DNA of 64,000 nucleotides from Moorella thermoacetica (lineage in GTDB: Bacteria > Bacillota > DSM-521 > Neomoorellales > Neomoorellaceae), in NCBI RefSeq assembly GCF_001267405.1, contig NZ_CP012369.1, positions 460,001-524,000 of the forward strand, written 5' to 3'. Below the pieces are notes generated by a model, which did not search any database, was not told the DNA's origin, and worked only from the letters and a program-made list of their open reading frames with translations. A program made the position numbers and the translations under genes. Within the stretch, counting starts at the first letter, position 1, and every line of letters begins with the position of its first letter. Of this stretch, positions 28,434 to 38,779 are shown piece by piece.

Positions 28434-28978
28434 AGGAAATTCCTATCACCGGCATTCCCTATGACCAGCTGTATATTGAGAAGCTTCCTGCCACGCCGGA
28501 GTATTGCCGGCGGCCGGCGGAACTCCTGCCTGCCGGCAACCGGAGCGTGGTTGTCAATCCCAACCGCACCTGTATGCCCCTGGGAGCCATGTGGGGCGCG
28601 CATCTCTCCCGGTTAAAGGAGAAGGTGGACCTGGAGCTGGAGTTCCACGGGCATAACGACTTCGGCCTGGCCACGGCCAACGCCCTGGCGGCCGTCAGGG
28701 CCGGCGTTCGCTGGATTGACACCACCGTCGGCGGCCTGGGTGAAAGGGCCGGTAATACCTCCCTGGAGGAACTCTACCGGGTCCTGACGCGGCTTTTTGA
28801 CCTGGACCCCGGCCTGAACTCCCGTTACCTCCCCGGACTGGAACGCTACGTGACCCGGGCGGCAGGTCGCCTGCCACCGGCACCAGTTGATAACGTCCCT
28901 GAAGGTCCCACTTTTCCCCGGCCGCCGGCACCCCGCGGCCCGAGGGTAGCGACGGGGAACCTTGCGCTCTTCAACTGA
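28424..28978 (+). pseudogene. In-frame fusion of nifK 5' end and an internal nifV segment
   Basis: The 184-codon frame overlaps nifD by 10 bases. Residues 1 to about 58 resemble the N-terminus of a nitrogenase beta chain, ending in VVNPNRTCMPLGAMWGA with the P-cluster-type Cys. From about residue 60 the sequence switches to homocitrate synthase NifV (RLKEKVDLELEFHGHNDFG and GGLGERAGNTSLEEL, with the metal-binding HGHND motif). Homology stops near residue 150, and a Pro/Arg-rich tail follows to the TGA. The simplest reading is a deletion that removed most of nifK, intervening cofactor genes and the first half of nifV, with further loss at the 3' end. Neither parental enzyme can be functional. 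Confidence 0.85.
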
Positions 28979-29019
28979 TTTTGCTAAAATAATACTGGAA
29001 GAATATTAAAGGCGATATA

Positions 29020-29056
29020 CCCCGGTCCCGCCCCAGAGCGGGAACGGGGGTTTTTT
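29020..29056 (+). terminator. Terminator after the nif-like locus
   Basis: CCCCGGTCCCGC (29020-29031 region) pairs with GCGGGAACGGGG (29039-29050 region) with one mismatch, followed by TTTTTT, 39 bases before nadE. Confidence 0.85.
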
Positions 29057-29094
29057 ATGATGGCGGTCCCACGTTTACGAAGGAAGGGAAGCCT

Positions 29095-30828
29095 ATGCGC
29101 ATAGCCATGGCCCAGCTCGATCCTACTATCGGAGATATAGGGGGCAGCCTGGCTAAAATCCGGCAGGCGGTGGCTGAAGCCCGGCAACACGGCGCCGGGC
29201 TGGTGATATTTCCCGAACTGGCTGTAACCGGTTACCCGCCCCGGGATCTTCTATGCCGGCATGACTTTCTGGAAAGGGTGGAGAGGGCCCTGGCGGAAGA
29301 TATAGCCCCCTTGAGCCGGGAGACGGCTATTATTATCGGCGCCCCGGTCCGGGGGAGGGGGAATCCGGCTTTCCTGTATAACGCCGCCCTTCTCTATAGC
29401 GGGGGAGAACTCTGCGGCCGTCAGGACAAGAGCCTGCTGCCGAACTACGACGTTTTTGATGAAAGCCGTTATTTCAAGCCGGCGACACGGCGCCTGCCGG
29501 TGTTCCTGGAAGGGCTGCGTCTGGGCCTGACCATTTGCGAGGATATCTGGAACGACAAGGACTACTGGAACCGGCAGTTATATGATATTGACCCTGTAGC
29601 CGAGATGCTGGCTCAGGGGGCGGAAATCCTCATCAATATCTCCGCTTCCCCCTATCACTACGGGAAAATTGCCTTGCGCGCGGATATGCTCCGGAGTCTC
29701 GCCCGCAAGTACGGCCGCCCCATTCTCTATATCAACCAGGTCGGGGGCAATGATGAACTGATCTTTGACGGCACCAGCCTGGCTATAGACGCCAACGGCA
29801 ACGTAGTCTCCCTGGCCGCCAGCTTTGCCGAGGACCTGGTACTCTTGGATTTAGAACGGCCGCAGGCCGGGGCGGCTTTAACCCTGAAACCGGTTAAAAG
29901 GGCCCGTCCCGGTGCGATACCGGCCGGCGTGGCACCGGAGGCTGGCCGGAACGAAACGGAATTCCTGACCGGGGAAGAAATCGTAATTAGCGAGGACATC
30001 AGCTATGTCTACCGGGCCCTGGTCCTGGGTATCGCCGACTACCTCCATAAGACCGGTTTCCGGAAAGCCCTTGTCGGTTTGAGCGGGGGTATTGATTCCT
30101 CGGTTACCGCCGCCCTGGCCGCCGCCGCCATGGGGCCGGAGAATGTCCTGGGGGTGGCCATGCCTTCCCGTTACTCATCCCCCGGTAGCCGTTCCGACGC
30201 CCGGAAACTGGCGGCCAACCTGGGTATCGCCTTCCGGGAAATTCCCATTGAGGGTATGTTTAAAGCCTACCTGGAGGCTATGAACGGGGGCGGCCCACCC
30301 CGAGGCGACCTGGCGGAAGAGAACGTCCAGGCCCGCATCCGGGGCAATATCCTCATGTTTATCTCCAACCGGGAGGGCTACCTGACCCTGACCACCGGCA
30401 ACAAATCGGAAATGGCGGTAGGTTACTGCACCCTCTACGGCGATATGTCCGGCGGGCTGGCGGTCCTGGCGGATGTACCTAAGGTCATGGTTTATGACCT
30501 GGCCCGTTATATCAACCGGGACAGGGAGATCATCCCGGCAGACGTCCTGGTCAAACCCCCGTCGGCGGAACTGAGGCCAGGCCAGGTGGATCAGGATTCC
30601 CTGCCGCCCTATGAGGTCCTGGACGCCATTCTTCAGGCCTACATTGAAGAAGAGAAGTCGGCTGAAGAGATTGCCGGCCGGGGTTTCGATCTCGATCTGG
30701 TCCGGGAGATAATCCGTAAAGTCGACCGGGCCGAGTACAAACGCCGTCAGGCGGCACCCGGCCTGCGGGTGACTTCCAAGGCCTTCGGTATGGGCCGCCG
30801 GATGCCTATCGCCTGGCGGGTCGGTTAG
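29095..30828 (+). CDS. nadE: Glutamine-dependent NAD+ synthetase
   Basis: This enzyme amidates nicotinic acid adenine dinucleotide to NAD+. The 577-residue protein joins an N-terminal nitrilase-type glutaminase (triad Glu41, Lys113, Cys149 in FPELAVTGYP, QDKSLLPNYD and LTICEDIWND) to a C-terminal ATP-pyrophosphatase synthetase domain (GLSGGIDSSVTA near residue 330; TTGNKSEMAVGY). It starts at ATG after AAGGAAGGG and appears monocistronic, with a terminator before it. nadD lies further along the window at 41369. Confidence 0.96.
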   Translation: MRIAMAQLDPTIGDIGGSLAKIRQAVAEARQHGAGLVIFPELAVTGYPPRDLLCRHDFLERVERALAEDIAPLSRETAIIIGAPVRGRGNPAFLYNAALLYSGGELCGRQDKSLLPNYDVFDESRYFKPATRRLPVFLEGLRLGLTICEDIWNDKDYWNRQLYDIDPVAEMLAQGAEILINISASPYHYGKIALRADMLRSLARKYGRPILYINQVGGNDELIFDGTSLAIDANGNVVSLAASFAEDLVLLDLERPQAGAALTLKPVKRARPGAIPAGVAPEAGRNETEFLTGEEIVISEDISYVYRALVLGIADYLHKTGFRKALVGLSGGIDSSVTAALAAAAMGPENVLGVAMPSRYSSPGSRSDARKLAANLGIAFREIPIEGMFKAYLEAMNGGGPPRGDLAEENVQARIRGNILMFISNREGYLTLTTGNKSEMAVGYCTLYGDMSGGLAVLADVPKVMVYDLARYINRDREIIPADVLVKPPSAELRPGQVDQDSLPPYEVLDAILQAYIEEEKSAEEIAGRGFDLDLVREIIRKVDRAEYKRRQAAPGLRVTSKAFGMGRRMPIAWRVG

Positions 30829-30880
30829 CAGGGGGTATATTTTTACTCTCTTTCCTGTTATACTAAGGACCAGGAATTAA

Positions 30881-31082
30881 GGAGTCCCTCATGGGGGCTG
30901 ACGCCCTCTCCATGAACCGTAAAAATGTGGGTTAAGTCAAGGGGCTGGGGGTACAGGCGGAGGGAGACTTGGCTAGCTTAAGCACCCGAAGCCTGGAGCC
31001 TCTACTCTCCAGCCCCTAAAGAAGCTGGAAGGCAATCAAACCAGTAATCACCATTTTTGCCAGAAATCTATTTTCGGATGAG
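30881..31082 (+). ncRNA. Structured repeat element, copy A (upstream of the radical SAM gene)
   Basis: This about 200-base stretch aligns with 37262-37437 upstream of obgE. Shared features in order: a hairpin (AGTCCCT/GGGGGCT, 30883-30899); a helix of GCCCT (30903-30907) with AGGGGC (30940-30945) enclosing GAACCGTAAAAATG; the block GGTACAGGCG then GACTTGG; GAAGCTGGAA; and a 27-base identical tract (31039-31065) followed by TCTATTTTCGGA. Copy A has an extra segment of about 40 bases with its own hairpin (30988-31016). The 3' block runs to 16 bases before the next start codon, so a role in controlling translation or transcription of that gene is plausible. A small mobile repeat is the alternative. 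Confidence 0.6.
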
Positions 31083-31097
31083 CGTGAGGCGAGGTAA

Positions 31098-32978
31098 TTG
31101 CCAGATACTGTTATTATGAAGTTGTTAAGCCAGGTCACCAAACCAGCCCGCTACCTGGGTACGGAATGGAACGCCGTTCATAAGGACTGGGAGGAGAACC
31201 CTGCCCGCATGGTTTTTATCTACCCGGACCTTTACGAAGTGGGCATGTCCCACCTGGGGTTGGCCATCCTTTACGGTGCGGTCAATGAACAACCGGGAAT
31301 GCTTATGGAGCGGGCCTTTGCCCCCGGACCGGATATGGAAGCCCTGTTGCGGGAGAACCACATCCCCCTTTTCAGCCTGGAATCCCATAGGCCCCTGGCT
31401 GATTTTGATGTTATCGGCTTCACTCTACAGTATGAAATGAGTTATACTACAATTCTAAATATCCTCGACCTGGCCGGGATCCCCGTGCTGGCAACAGAAC
31501 GCGGGGCCGGCTATCCTTTAATAATTGGCGGGGGGCCGGGGGTGGCCAATCCAGAGCCGGTTGCCCCCTTTTTTGATTGTTTCCTCCTGGGGGACGGCGA
31601 GGAGGCCCTGCCGGAGTTCCTGAACCTGGTGGGCCAGTTAAAAAAGGAGGGACTGTGGGACCATCGCCGTGAGGTCCTGGACCGGATCGCGTCTCTGCCG
31701 GGTTTTTACGTACCCTCCTTTTATGATGTGACCTATAATAGCGACGGTACCGTGGCCGCCGTTGTACCCAACCGGCCCGGCATACCGGAACGGGTGTCGA
31801 AAAGGGTCCTCCCGGACCTGGACGAGGCTTACTTTCCTACCCGGCCAATTGTCCCCTTCCTGGAGGTCGTTCACGACCGCATTATGCTGGAGGTCATGCG
31901 GGGCTGCACCCACGGCTGCCGCTTCTGCCAGGCCGGGGCCATCTACCGCCCGGTGCGGGAAAGGGACCTGGCCGTCCTCCTGCGCCAGGCCGAAGAGCTG
32001 GTGCGTCATACCGGCCATGAAGAAATATCCCTCACTTCCCTGAGTACCGCAGATTACTCCCGGGTGGAGGAACTGGCCCGCGCCCTGGTCGCAGCCTATG
32101 GGGACCTGGGGGTCAGCGTCTCCCTGCCTTCCCTGCGGGTGGATGCCTTTAGTGTCCGCCTGGCGGACGCCGTCCAGCAGGTGCGTAAAAGCTCCCTTAC
32201 CTTTGCCCCTGAGGCCGGCAGCCAGCGCCTGCGGGATGTGATTAACAAGGGGGTTACCGAGGACGATATCCTGACGGCCACGGCCGAGGCCTTCCGGGCC
32301 GGCTGGCAGGCCATCAAACTCTACTTTATGCTGGGACTGCCGACCGAGGGGGAGGAGGACCTCCAGGGCATTGCCGGCCTGGCCCGGCGGATTCTCTACC
32401 AGGGCCGTGAGCTCGCTCCGGGAAAGAAACCGACGGTAACAGTCAGCGTTTCCTCCTTCGTACCCAAGGCCTGGACGGCCTTTCAATGGGAACCTCAGGA
32501 CCAGGTAGCGGTACTCAAGGAAAAGCAGCAGCTCCTGCGAAACCATATTAAGGGGCCGGGTCTGCGTTTTAACTGGCACGACGCCGAAATAAGTTATATC
32601 GAGGCCGTTCTCGCCCGGGGGGACCGGCGCCTGGCCGCGGCCATTATGGCCGCCTGGCGTCGCGGGGCCAGGCTGGAGGGCTGGTCGGAATACTTCAGCT
32701 ATGCCTGCTGGGAAAGGGCTTTCCAGGAAACAGGCCTTGATCCTGCCTTTTACGCCAACCGGGAACGCCGGGAGGAGGAGGTCTTCCCCTGGGATCACCT
32801 GGATTTCGGCGTCAGTAAAACCTTTTTGCTCCGGGAACGCCGGCGGGCGCGGGCCGGCCAGTTGACGGCTGATTGCCGCTCGGGCCGTTGTACCGGCTGT
32901 GGCGTTTGCCCGGGCCTGGGGGTTGACCTGCGCCTGAAGGGAGGCCCGGAGGATCGTGCGCCTGCGGATAAAGTATAG
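31098..32978 (+). CDS. B12-binding-like radical SAM protein (TIGR03960 family)
   Basis: The 626-residue protein has an N-terminal cobalamin-binding-like Rossmann domain (about 60-200: IYPDLYEVGMSHLG, IGGGPGVANPEP, FLLGDGEEA) and a radical SAM core with Cys of RGCTHGCRFCQ. A C-terminal Cys-rich segment (CRSGRCTGCGVCPG) may hold another metal centre. Its partner, a DUF2344 protein, overlaps it by 23 bases. In many Firmicutes and cyanobacteria this pair sits beside rng and rplU, suggesting an RNA or ribosome modification role, but the reaction is unknown. The start is TTG 31098; ATG 31116 is an alternative with a longer ribosome-site distance. It is preceded by structured element copy A. Confidence 0.88.
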   Translation: MPDTVIMKLLSQVTKPARYLGTEWNAVHKDWEENPARMVFIYPDLYEVGMSHLGLAILYGAVNEQPGMLMERAFAPGPDMEALLRENHIPLFSLESHRPLADFDVIGFTLQYEMSYTTILNILDLAGIPVLATERGAGYPLIIGGGPGVANPEPVAPFFDCFLLGDGEEALPEFLNLVGQLKKEGLWDHRREVLDRIASLPGFYVPSFYDVTYNSDGTVAAVVPNRPGIPERVSKRVLPDLDEAYFPTRPIVPFLEVVHDRIMLEVMRGCTHGCRFCQAGAIYRPVRERDLAVLLRQAEELVRHTGHEEISLTSLSTADYSRVEELARALVAAYGDLGVSVSLPSLRVDAFSVRLADAVQQVRKSSLTFAPEAGSQRLRDVINKGVTEDDILTATAEAFRAGWQAIKLYFMLGLPTEGEEDLQGIAGLARRILYQGRELAPGKKPTVTVSVSSFVPKAWTAFQWEPQDQVAVLKEKQQLLRNHIKGPGLRFNWHDAEISYIEAVLARGDRRLAAAIMAAWRRGARLEGWSEYFSYACWERAFQETGLDPAFYANRERREEEVFPWDHLDFGVSKTFLLRERRRARAGQLTADCRSGRCTGCGVCPGLGVDLRLKGGPEDRAPADKV

Positions 32979-33621
32979 TAAAACCGGCCAGATGGCCTTC
33001 CTGGGGCACCTGGAAATGCTGCGCCTCTGGCAACGGGCTATGCGCCGGGCCGGGTTACCCGTAGCCATGAGTCAAGGGTTCAATCCCCATCCCCGCCTGG
33101 CCTTCGGACCGGCCCTGGCTTTGGGGCTAGAGAGCCTGGCAGAATACCTGGATGTGGAATTAGCGGCGGACCGGGAGCCAGACCGGGTCCAGGTCGAACT
33201 CCAGGCGCAACTGCCCCCTGGCCTGGAAATCCTTCTGGTCCGGACCATTCCGGACCAGGCCCCGGCCCTGACGGCAGTCATCGACGTGGCCGCTTATCGG
33301 GTCACCTGGCTGAAGGAAGTCGATCCCGGTTTACTCCAGCAACGGGTGGAATCTTTACTGGCCCGGCAGGAAGTCCTGGTGAGGCGTACGGGCAGAGACG
33401 GCCGCCCCAGGGTCAAAGATATTCGCCCGGGAATCTTGAAGCTGGTCCTGGACCCCTCCCCGGACTTGGTTATGCTCCTCCAGTGCAGCCAGGCAGGGAG
33501 TGTCCGGCCGGAAGAAGTCCTCAAAGCCCTTGCCCTGGAGACCCCGGCCCGGATGGTGCGCACCGGCCTTTTTGCCCGCCGTGGTGACGACCTTCTGGCC
33601 CCCGAGGACATTAGCGGCTAA
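32956..33621 (+). CDS. DUF2344 / TIGR03936 radical SAM-linked protein
   Basis: The 221-residue protein begins MRLRIKYSKTGQMAFLGHLE and contains SQGFNPHPRLAFGPALALG, the recognisable core of DUF2344. It overlaps the 3' end of the radical SAM gene by 23 bases, so the two are translated together. In some genomes the two domains are fused. The function is unknown and likely shared with the partner. rng follows after 32 bases. Confidence 0.9.
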   Translation: MRLRIKYSKTGQMAFLGHLEMLRLWQRAMRRAGLPVAMSQGFNPHPRLAFGPALALGLESLAEYLDVELAADREPDRVQVELQAQLPPGLEILLVRTIPDQAPALTAVIDVAAYRVTWLKEVDPGLLQQRVESLLARQEVLVRRTGRDGRPRVKDIRPGILKLVLDPSPDLVMLLQCSQAGSVRPEEVLKALALETPARMVRTGLFARRGDDLLAPEDISG

Positions 33622-33653
33622 TCAAGGGGTTAAATGTAGGAAGGTAGAGATGG

Positions 33654-35342
33654 GTGCTAAAAGAGATTCTAATTCAGGATGATGCCGAGGAAACGGCCGT
33701 GGCCCTCCTGGAAGACGGCCGGTTAATGGAAATCTACCTGGAAAGGGATAGTAACCAGCGCCTCGTTGGCAATATTTATAAGGGCAGGGTGGCCAACGTC
33801 CTGCCAGGTATGCAGGCCGCCTTCGTGGATATCGGCCTGGAGAAGAACGCTTTTCTCTTTGTTGATGATACCAGCGGTATTGAGGCCCTGGAAGGTGAGA
33901 TTGTTTCCCGTTCCCGGCGCCGCATCAGCGACGTCGTCCGGGAGGGGCAGGAGATCCTGGTCCAGGTGGCCAAAGAACCCCAGGGTACCAAAGGGGCCCG
34001 GGTTACCACCCAGATAACCCTGCCGGGGCGCTACCTGGTCCTCATGCCCACGGTTAATTATATAGGCGTATCCCGCCGGATTAGCCATGAGGAAGAGCGG
34101 GAGAGGTTAAAAAACCTGGCCCGGGCGGTAAAACCCCGGCGCATGGGCCTGATTGTCCGTACCGTAGCTGCCGGGGCGGGCCTGGAAGAACTCCAGGCGG
34201 ACTGCCAGAACCTTACCCGGACCTGGAAACGCATCCGCCAGGCGGCCCGGCGGAGCAAGGCCCCCCGCCTGGTCCATCACGACGTTGAGCTTTCCCTGCG
34301 CATCCTGCGGGACCTGTATGCTGATGACGTCAATCGCCTGGTGGTGAATTCCCCGGCCACCTATGCCAAGGTTCTCGAAGTCCTGGCCGGCCGGGCTCCC
34401 AACCTGCGGCAGCGGGTGATTTTAAGGGAGAACGCCGACCTCTTTGCCGTCTACGGGGTACAAAACCAGATCGAGCAGGCCCTGAAACGTAAAGTCTGGC
34501 TCAGGTGCGGCGGCTACCTGATCATCGACCAAATGGAAGCCCTGACGGCCATTGATGTCAATACCGGCAAGTATGTCGGCCGCCACAACCTGGCCGAGAC
34601 GGTGCTGACCACCAACCTGGAGGCAGCCGTCGAGGTGGCCCGCCAGCTGCGGTTGCGGAATATCGGCGGCATCATTGTGGTCGACTTCATCGATATGGAT
34701 AACCCCCTCCACCGGGAGCAGGTCATCAAAGTTCTGGAAGGTGAGTTGACCAAGGATAAAACAAAGACCCAGATCCTGGGCTTCACCCGCCTGGGGCTCC
34801 TGGAAATGACCAGGAAAAAGGCCCAGCAGCGGCTGGAGAGCGTGTTGCAGCAGGATTGTCCTTATTGCCATGGCACCGGCAAGGTCCTTTCAGCGGAAAC
34901 GGTAACCCTCAAGGCTCGTAAGGAGATCCTGCAACTGGCGGCTGTCAGCAAGGCCCGGGCCATCCTGGCAGAAGCCAATCCAGCCGTGGCGGCGCCCCTC
35001 ATCGGCGTCGGTGGCGCCAACCTGCGGACGCTGGAGCGGCGGGCCGGTAAGAAATTAATCATCAAGGGGAACGAAAATTTTCACCTGGAGGAAGTACGGC
35101 TGCGGGAGCTCTTTGACCGGGAAGAAATCGCCAATCTCTCTACGCCCGTAAAGGTAGGCCAGGTCCTCCAGGTAACCATTGAAGGTGTTCATACGGGCAA
35201 CGGCGGCGACGGTATCGCCAGGGTAGCCGGTTTCGTCCTGGATATCCCCGGCGGTGCCGCCTACCTGGGACGGGAAGTACCGGTAGAGATAACCCGGGTT
35301 TTCCGGACCTATGCCCGGGCGCGGCTACTGGCCAATGCTTGA
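33654..35342 (+). CDS. rng: Ribonuclease G/E family endoribonuclease
   Basis: The 562-residue protein starts at GTG 33654. An S1 RNA-binding domain (about 35-130: GNIYKGRVANVLPGMQAAFVDIG) precedes the catalytic core with the metal-binding Asp residues in TAIDVNTGKYVG and IIVVDFIDMDN, then the zinc-link motif CPYCHGTGK that joins subunits. A C-terminal TRAM-like region is present (about 495-560). It cleaves single-stranded AU-rich RNA and matures 16S rRNA. It sits directly upstream of rplU, as in many bacteria. Confidence 0.93.
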   Translation: MLKEILIQDDAEETAVALLEDGRLMEIYLERDSNQRLVGNIYKGRVANVLPGMQAAFVDIGLEKNAFLFVDDTSGIEALEGEIVSRSRRRISDVVREGQEILVQVAKEPQGTKGARVTTQITLPGRYLVLMPTVNYIGVSRRISHEEERERLKNLARAVKPRRMGLIVRTVAAGAGLEELQADCQNLTRTWKRIRQAARRSKAPRLVHHDVELSLRILRDLYADDVNRLVVNSPATYAKVLEVLAGRAPNLRQRVILRENADLFAVYGVQNQIEQALKRKVWLRCGGYLIIDQMEALTAIDVNTGKYVGRHNLAETVLTTNLEAAVEVARQLRLRNIGGIIVVDFIDMDNPLHREQVIKVLEGELTKDKTKTQILGFTRLGLLEMTRKKAQQRLESVLQQDCPYCHGTGKVLSAETVTLKARKEILQLAAVSKARAILAEANPAVAAPLIGVGGANLRTLERRAGKKLIIKGNENFHLEEVRLRELFDREEIANLSTPVKVGQVLQVTIEGVHTGNGGDGIARVAGFVLDIPGGAAYLGREVPVEITRVFRTYARARLLANA

Positions 35343-35460
35343 CAGTTAATGGGAGGATGTGTTAAACTGCAGAAAGCGCAGTACCCAAAGTTTTAAACCG
35401 CACGCCGCAGGTAGACAAACCACATGGTACCTGGCGGCGGCGAGTCTTAGCCTGGGAGGA
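35343..35460 (+). promoter_or_regulatory. L21 leader RNA (ribosomal protein operon autoregulation)
   Basis: The region before rplU has the layout of the Firmicutes L21 leader. ACTGC/GCAGT forms a small hairpin near 35366-35382, then TTTTAAACCGC, then CGCCGCAGGTA pairs with TACCTGGCGGCG (one bulged C; about 35405-35442) just before the Shine-Dalgarno. Such leaders are thought to bind L21 or a partner and adjust the rplU-prp-rpmA operon. The family assignment rests on position and the recalled motif. Confidence 0.7.
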
Positions 35461-35467
35461 ATTGCCT

Positions 35468-35782
35468 GTGTATGCCATTATTATGACCGGCGGCAAGCAA
35501 TACCGTGTTAGCGAAGGGGACACCCTGCGGGTCGAAAAGCTGCCGGCGGAAGTAGGGGAAAAGGTGGTCCTGGACAAGGTCCTGGCTGTAGGTGAGGGTG
35601 CCGACCTGAAGGTAGGTAACCCTTACGTTGAGGGTGCTAAGGTTACGGCCAGTGTTCAGGCCCAGGATAAAGCCCCCAAAATTATCGTCTTCAAGTATAA
35701 ACCCAAGAAGAATTATCGACGGAAACAGGGACACCGCCAGCCCTACACCCAACTCCAGATCGAAAAAATCGAGATTCAATGA
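35468..35782 (+). CDS. rplU: Ribosomal protein bL21
   Basis: The 104-residue protein begins [18 protein letters not shown] and contains [17 protein letters not shown] near the C-terminus, both typical of bL21, which binds 23S rRNA domain VI in the large subunit. GTG at 35468 is 7 bases after GGGAGGA, and the in-frame TTG at 35462 is too close. The stop overlaps the start of prp. Confidence 0.97.
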   Translation: MYAIIMTGGKQYRVSEGDTLRVEKLPAEVGEKVVLDKVLAVGEGADLKVGNPYVEGAKVTASVQAQDKAPKIIVFKYKPKKNYRRKQGHRQPYTQLQIEKIEIQ

Positions 35783-36123
35783 TCCGGGTTACCTTCTGGC
35801 GGGGTAGGGACGGCGAGCTGGGGGGCTTCAGGGTTACCGGCCATGCCGGTTATGGTCCTAAAGGCGGAGACATAGTCTGCGCCGCCGTGTCGGCCCTGGC
35901 CCAGACGGCCGTTTTGGGCCTTGAGGATCAATTGGAAGGTAAACCACAGGTTACCATTAGAGATGGTGACCTCCAGTGCCGTCTACCGGCGGACTTAAGT
36001 CCTGCGGGAGCCCGGACAGCCCGGGTGATCCTGAGAACCTTGGAAGTCGGCTTAAACACTATCGCCACCGACTACAGGCCATACGTGCAGGTGGAGTATA
36101 AAACATTGACCAGCGAAACTTAA
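35779..36123 (+). CDS. prp: Ribosomal-processing cysteine protease Prp
   Basis: The 114-residue protein has the Prp signature [20 protein letters not shown] with catalytic His22 and Cys34. Prp removes the short N-terminal extension of ribosomal protein bL27, studied in Staphylococcus. The downstream rpmA here encodes a matching precursor. It overlaps rplU by 4 bases (ATGA), so translation is coupled. Confidence 0.95.
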   Translation: MIRVTFWRGRDGELGGFRVTGHAGYGPKGGDIVCAAVSALAQTAVLGLEDQLEGKPQVTIRDGDLQCRLPADLSPAGARTARVILRTLEVGLNTIATDYRPYVQVEYKTLTSET

Positions 36124-36149
36124 AAGCCACAGGTTGTGACTTACCGTCA

Positions 36150-36178
36150 CCAGCCAAGGTACGAAAATTTCTGGCTGG
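36150..36178 (+). other. Hairpin in the prp-rpmA intergenic region
   Basis: CCAGCCA (36150-36156) pairs with TGGCTGG (36172-36178) around a 15-base loop. The 156-base gap is long for an operon of this type and contains further weak pairing near 36210-36250. Its role is unknown; it might be an RNA processing or attenuation site. Confidence 0.4.
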
Positions 36179-36279
36179 CAAAGTTCAGGTCCGATCGGCG
36201 GAGCGGCTTAAGATTGTGCCAAGACTAATTCTTAGGCTGCACGGCTTTTAATTCTGTTTGCTCGGAGGAGGCAAGGCCA

Positions 36280-36552
36280 GTGTTCATGGATTTACAACTA
36301 TTTGCCCATAAAAAAGGTGTCGGCAGCTCCCGTAACGGCCGCGACAGCGAGGCCAAGCGCCTGGGAGTAAAAAAACAAGACGGCCAGCTGGTCAAGGCTG
36401 GTAACATCATCGTCCGGCAGCGCGGAACGCGGATTCACCCAGGCCGGAATGTAGGTATAGGTAAAGATGACACCCTCTATGCCCTCATTGACGGTAAAGT
36501 TCATTTTGAGCGCAAGGGTCGCGAGAAGAAACAGGTCAGCGTTTACGCTTAA
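36280..36552 (+). CDS. rpmA: Ribosomal protein bL27 (precursor with Prp cleavage site)
   Basis: The protein has an N-terminal extension ending LQLF before [15 protein letters not shown], where the mature bL27 starts; Prp is expected to cleave between Phe and Ala. The mature N-terminus reaches the peptidyl transferase centre. GTG at 36280 is 8 bases after CGGAGGAGG; ATG at 36286 is also in frame. The length is 90 residues. Confidence 0.97.
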   Translation: MFMDLQLFAHKKGVGSSRNGRDSEAKRLGVKKQDGQLVKAGNIIVRQRGTRIHPGRNVGIGKDDTLYALIDGKVHFERKGREKKQVSVYA

Positions 36553-36594
36553 AATCCGGTTCAGGTACCCATCCGGTCGCCAGCCGTCCCTTAC

Positions 36595-36618
36595 AACCCC
36601 TGGATTGTTCCAGGGGTT
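36595..36618 (+). terminator. Hairpin after rpmA
   Basis: AACCCCTGG (36595-36603) and CCAGGGGTT (36610-36618) form a 9-bp stem around ATTGTT. The downstream T-run is short (TTTC), so it may only attenuate. Confidence 0.55.
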
Positions 36619-36659
36619 TCTAGTATCGGCTCGTATCCGTATTGAGGGAGGTTTTAGTT

Positions 36660-37196
36660 ATGGCCTGGCAGGCCAGGGAGATTATTTCTTTACTGCGCTG
36701 GCAAAGGCATGATTTTCTAAACCACCTCCAGGTTATTTCTGGCTATCTCCAGTTGAAAAAGAACGACCGGGCCCTGGCATACCTGCGGCAGGTAATCGAC
36801 CAGCTGGAGCAGATCGGCCGGATTATGCACCTCCAAGAGCCGGCTCTGGCCCTGACAGCCCTGGCCAGGATAGAAGGAGCCGTAGCCAGGGGTATCTCCC
36901 TGGAAATGAAGATTAGTACCCGCATGGAAAAACTGGCCCTGGAACCGGGAACGGCCAGGGCCCTCTGGGAGGCAGCCTGGGACCTGGCTTTGGCCCTGGC
37001 GGGGGATGGTAACACCCTCCGGGTCGAACTTACCAGTGAGGCTGAGGGTTATCGGCTTCTTTTTTACACCCCGGTACCAGCAACGTTACCTGCCGGAGCG
37101 GCAGACACCCTGGCTGACCTTACCCGGAGGCAGGAACTGCCATTTACGTGGCAGCCGGAAACCGGTAAGCTGAGCCTTATCTTTAAATCTCGTTAA
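36660..37196 (+). CDS. spo0B: Spo0B-like sporulation phosphotransferase
   Basis: The 178-residue protein has the Spo0B phosphoacceptor helix RHDFLNHLQVISGYLQLKK, in which the first His (about residue 17) would accept phosphate from Spo0F, followed by a degenerate kinase-like ATPase domain. It has no membrane segment. ATG 36660 is 8 bases after GAGGGAGG. Its position between rpmA and obgE is exactly that of spo0B in Bacillus. Sequence conservation in this family is low, so the call relies partly on synteny. Confidence 0.85.
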   Translation: MAWQAREIISLLRWQRHDFLNHLQVISGYLQLKKNDRALAYLRQVIDQLEQIGRIMHLQEPALALTALARIEGAVARGISLEMKISTRMEKLALEPGTARALWEAAWDLALALAGDGNTLRVELTSEAEGYRLLFYTPVPATLPAGAADTLADLTRRQELPFTWQPETGKLSLIFKSR

Positions 37197-37261
37197 ACGT
37201 TAGCTTTCATCGCGGCTTAAACCCTGTCACTGGAAATCCATACTTAGGGACGAGAGTTGTT

Positions 37262-38718
<1,457 letters not shown>

Positions 38719-38779
38719 AGAGGGCCCTTCATAGGAATATCGTTACGCCAGCAAGACGTAGAAATGCGGGCATTAGGAA

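Noticed and set aside
31638-33068. 476-codon minus-strand frame across the radical SAM gene
   Set aside because: No family motif or ribosome site; it is antisense to conserved radical SAM and DUF2344 coding sequence.
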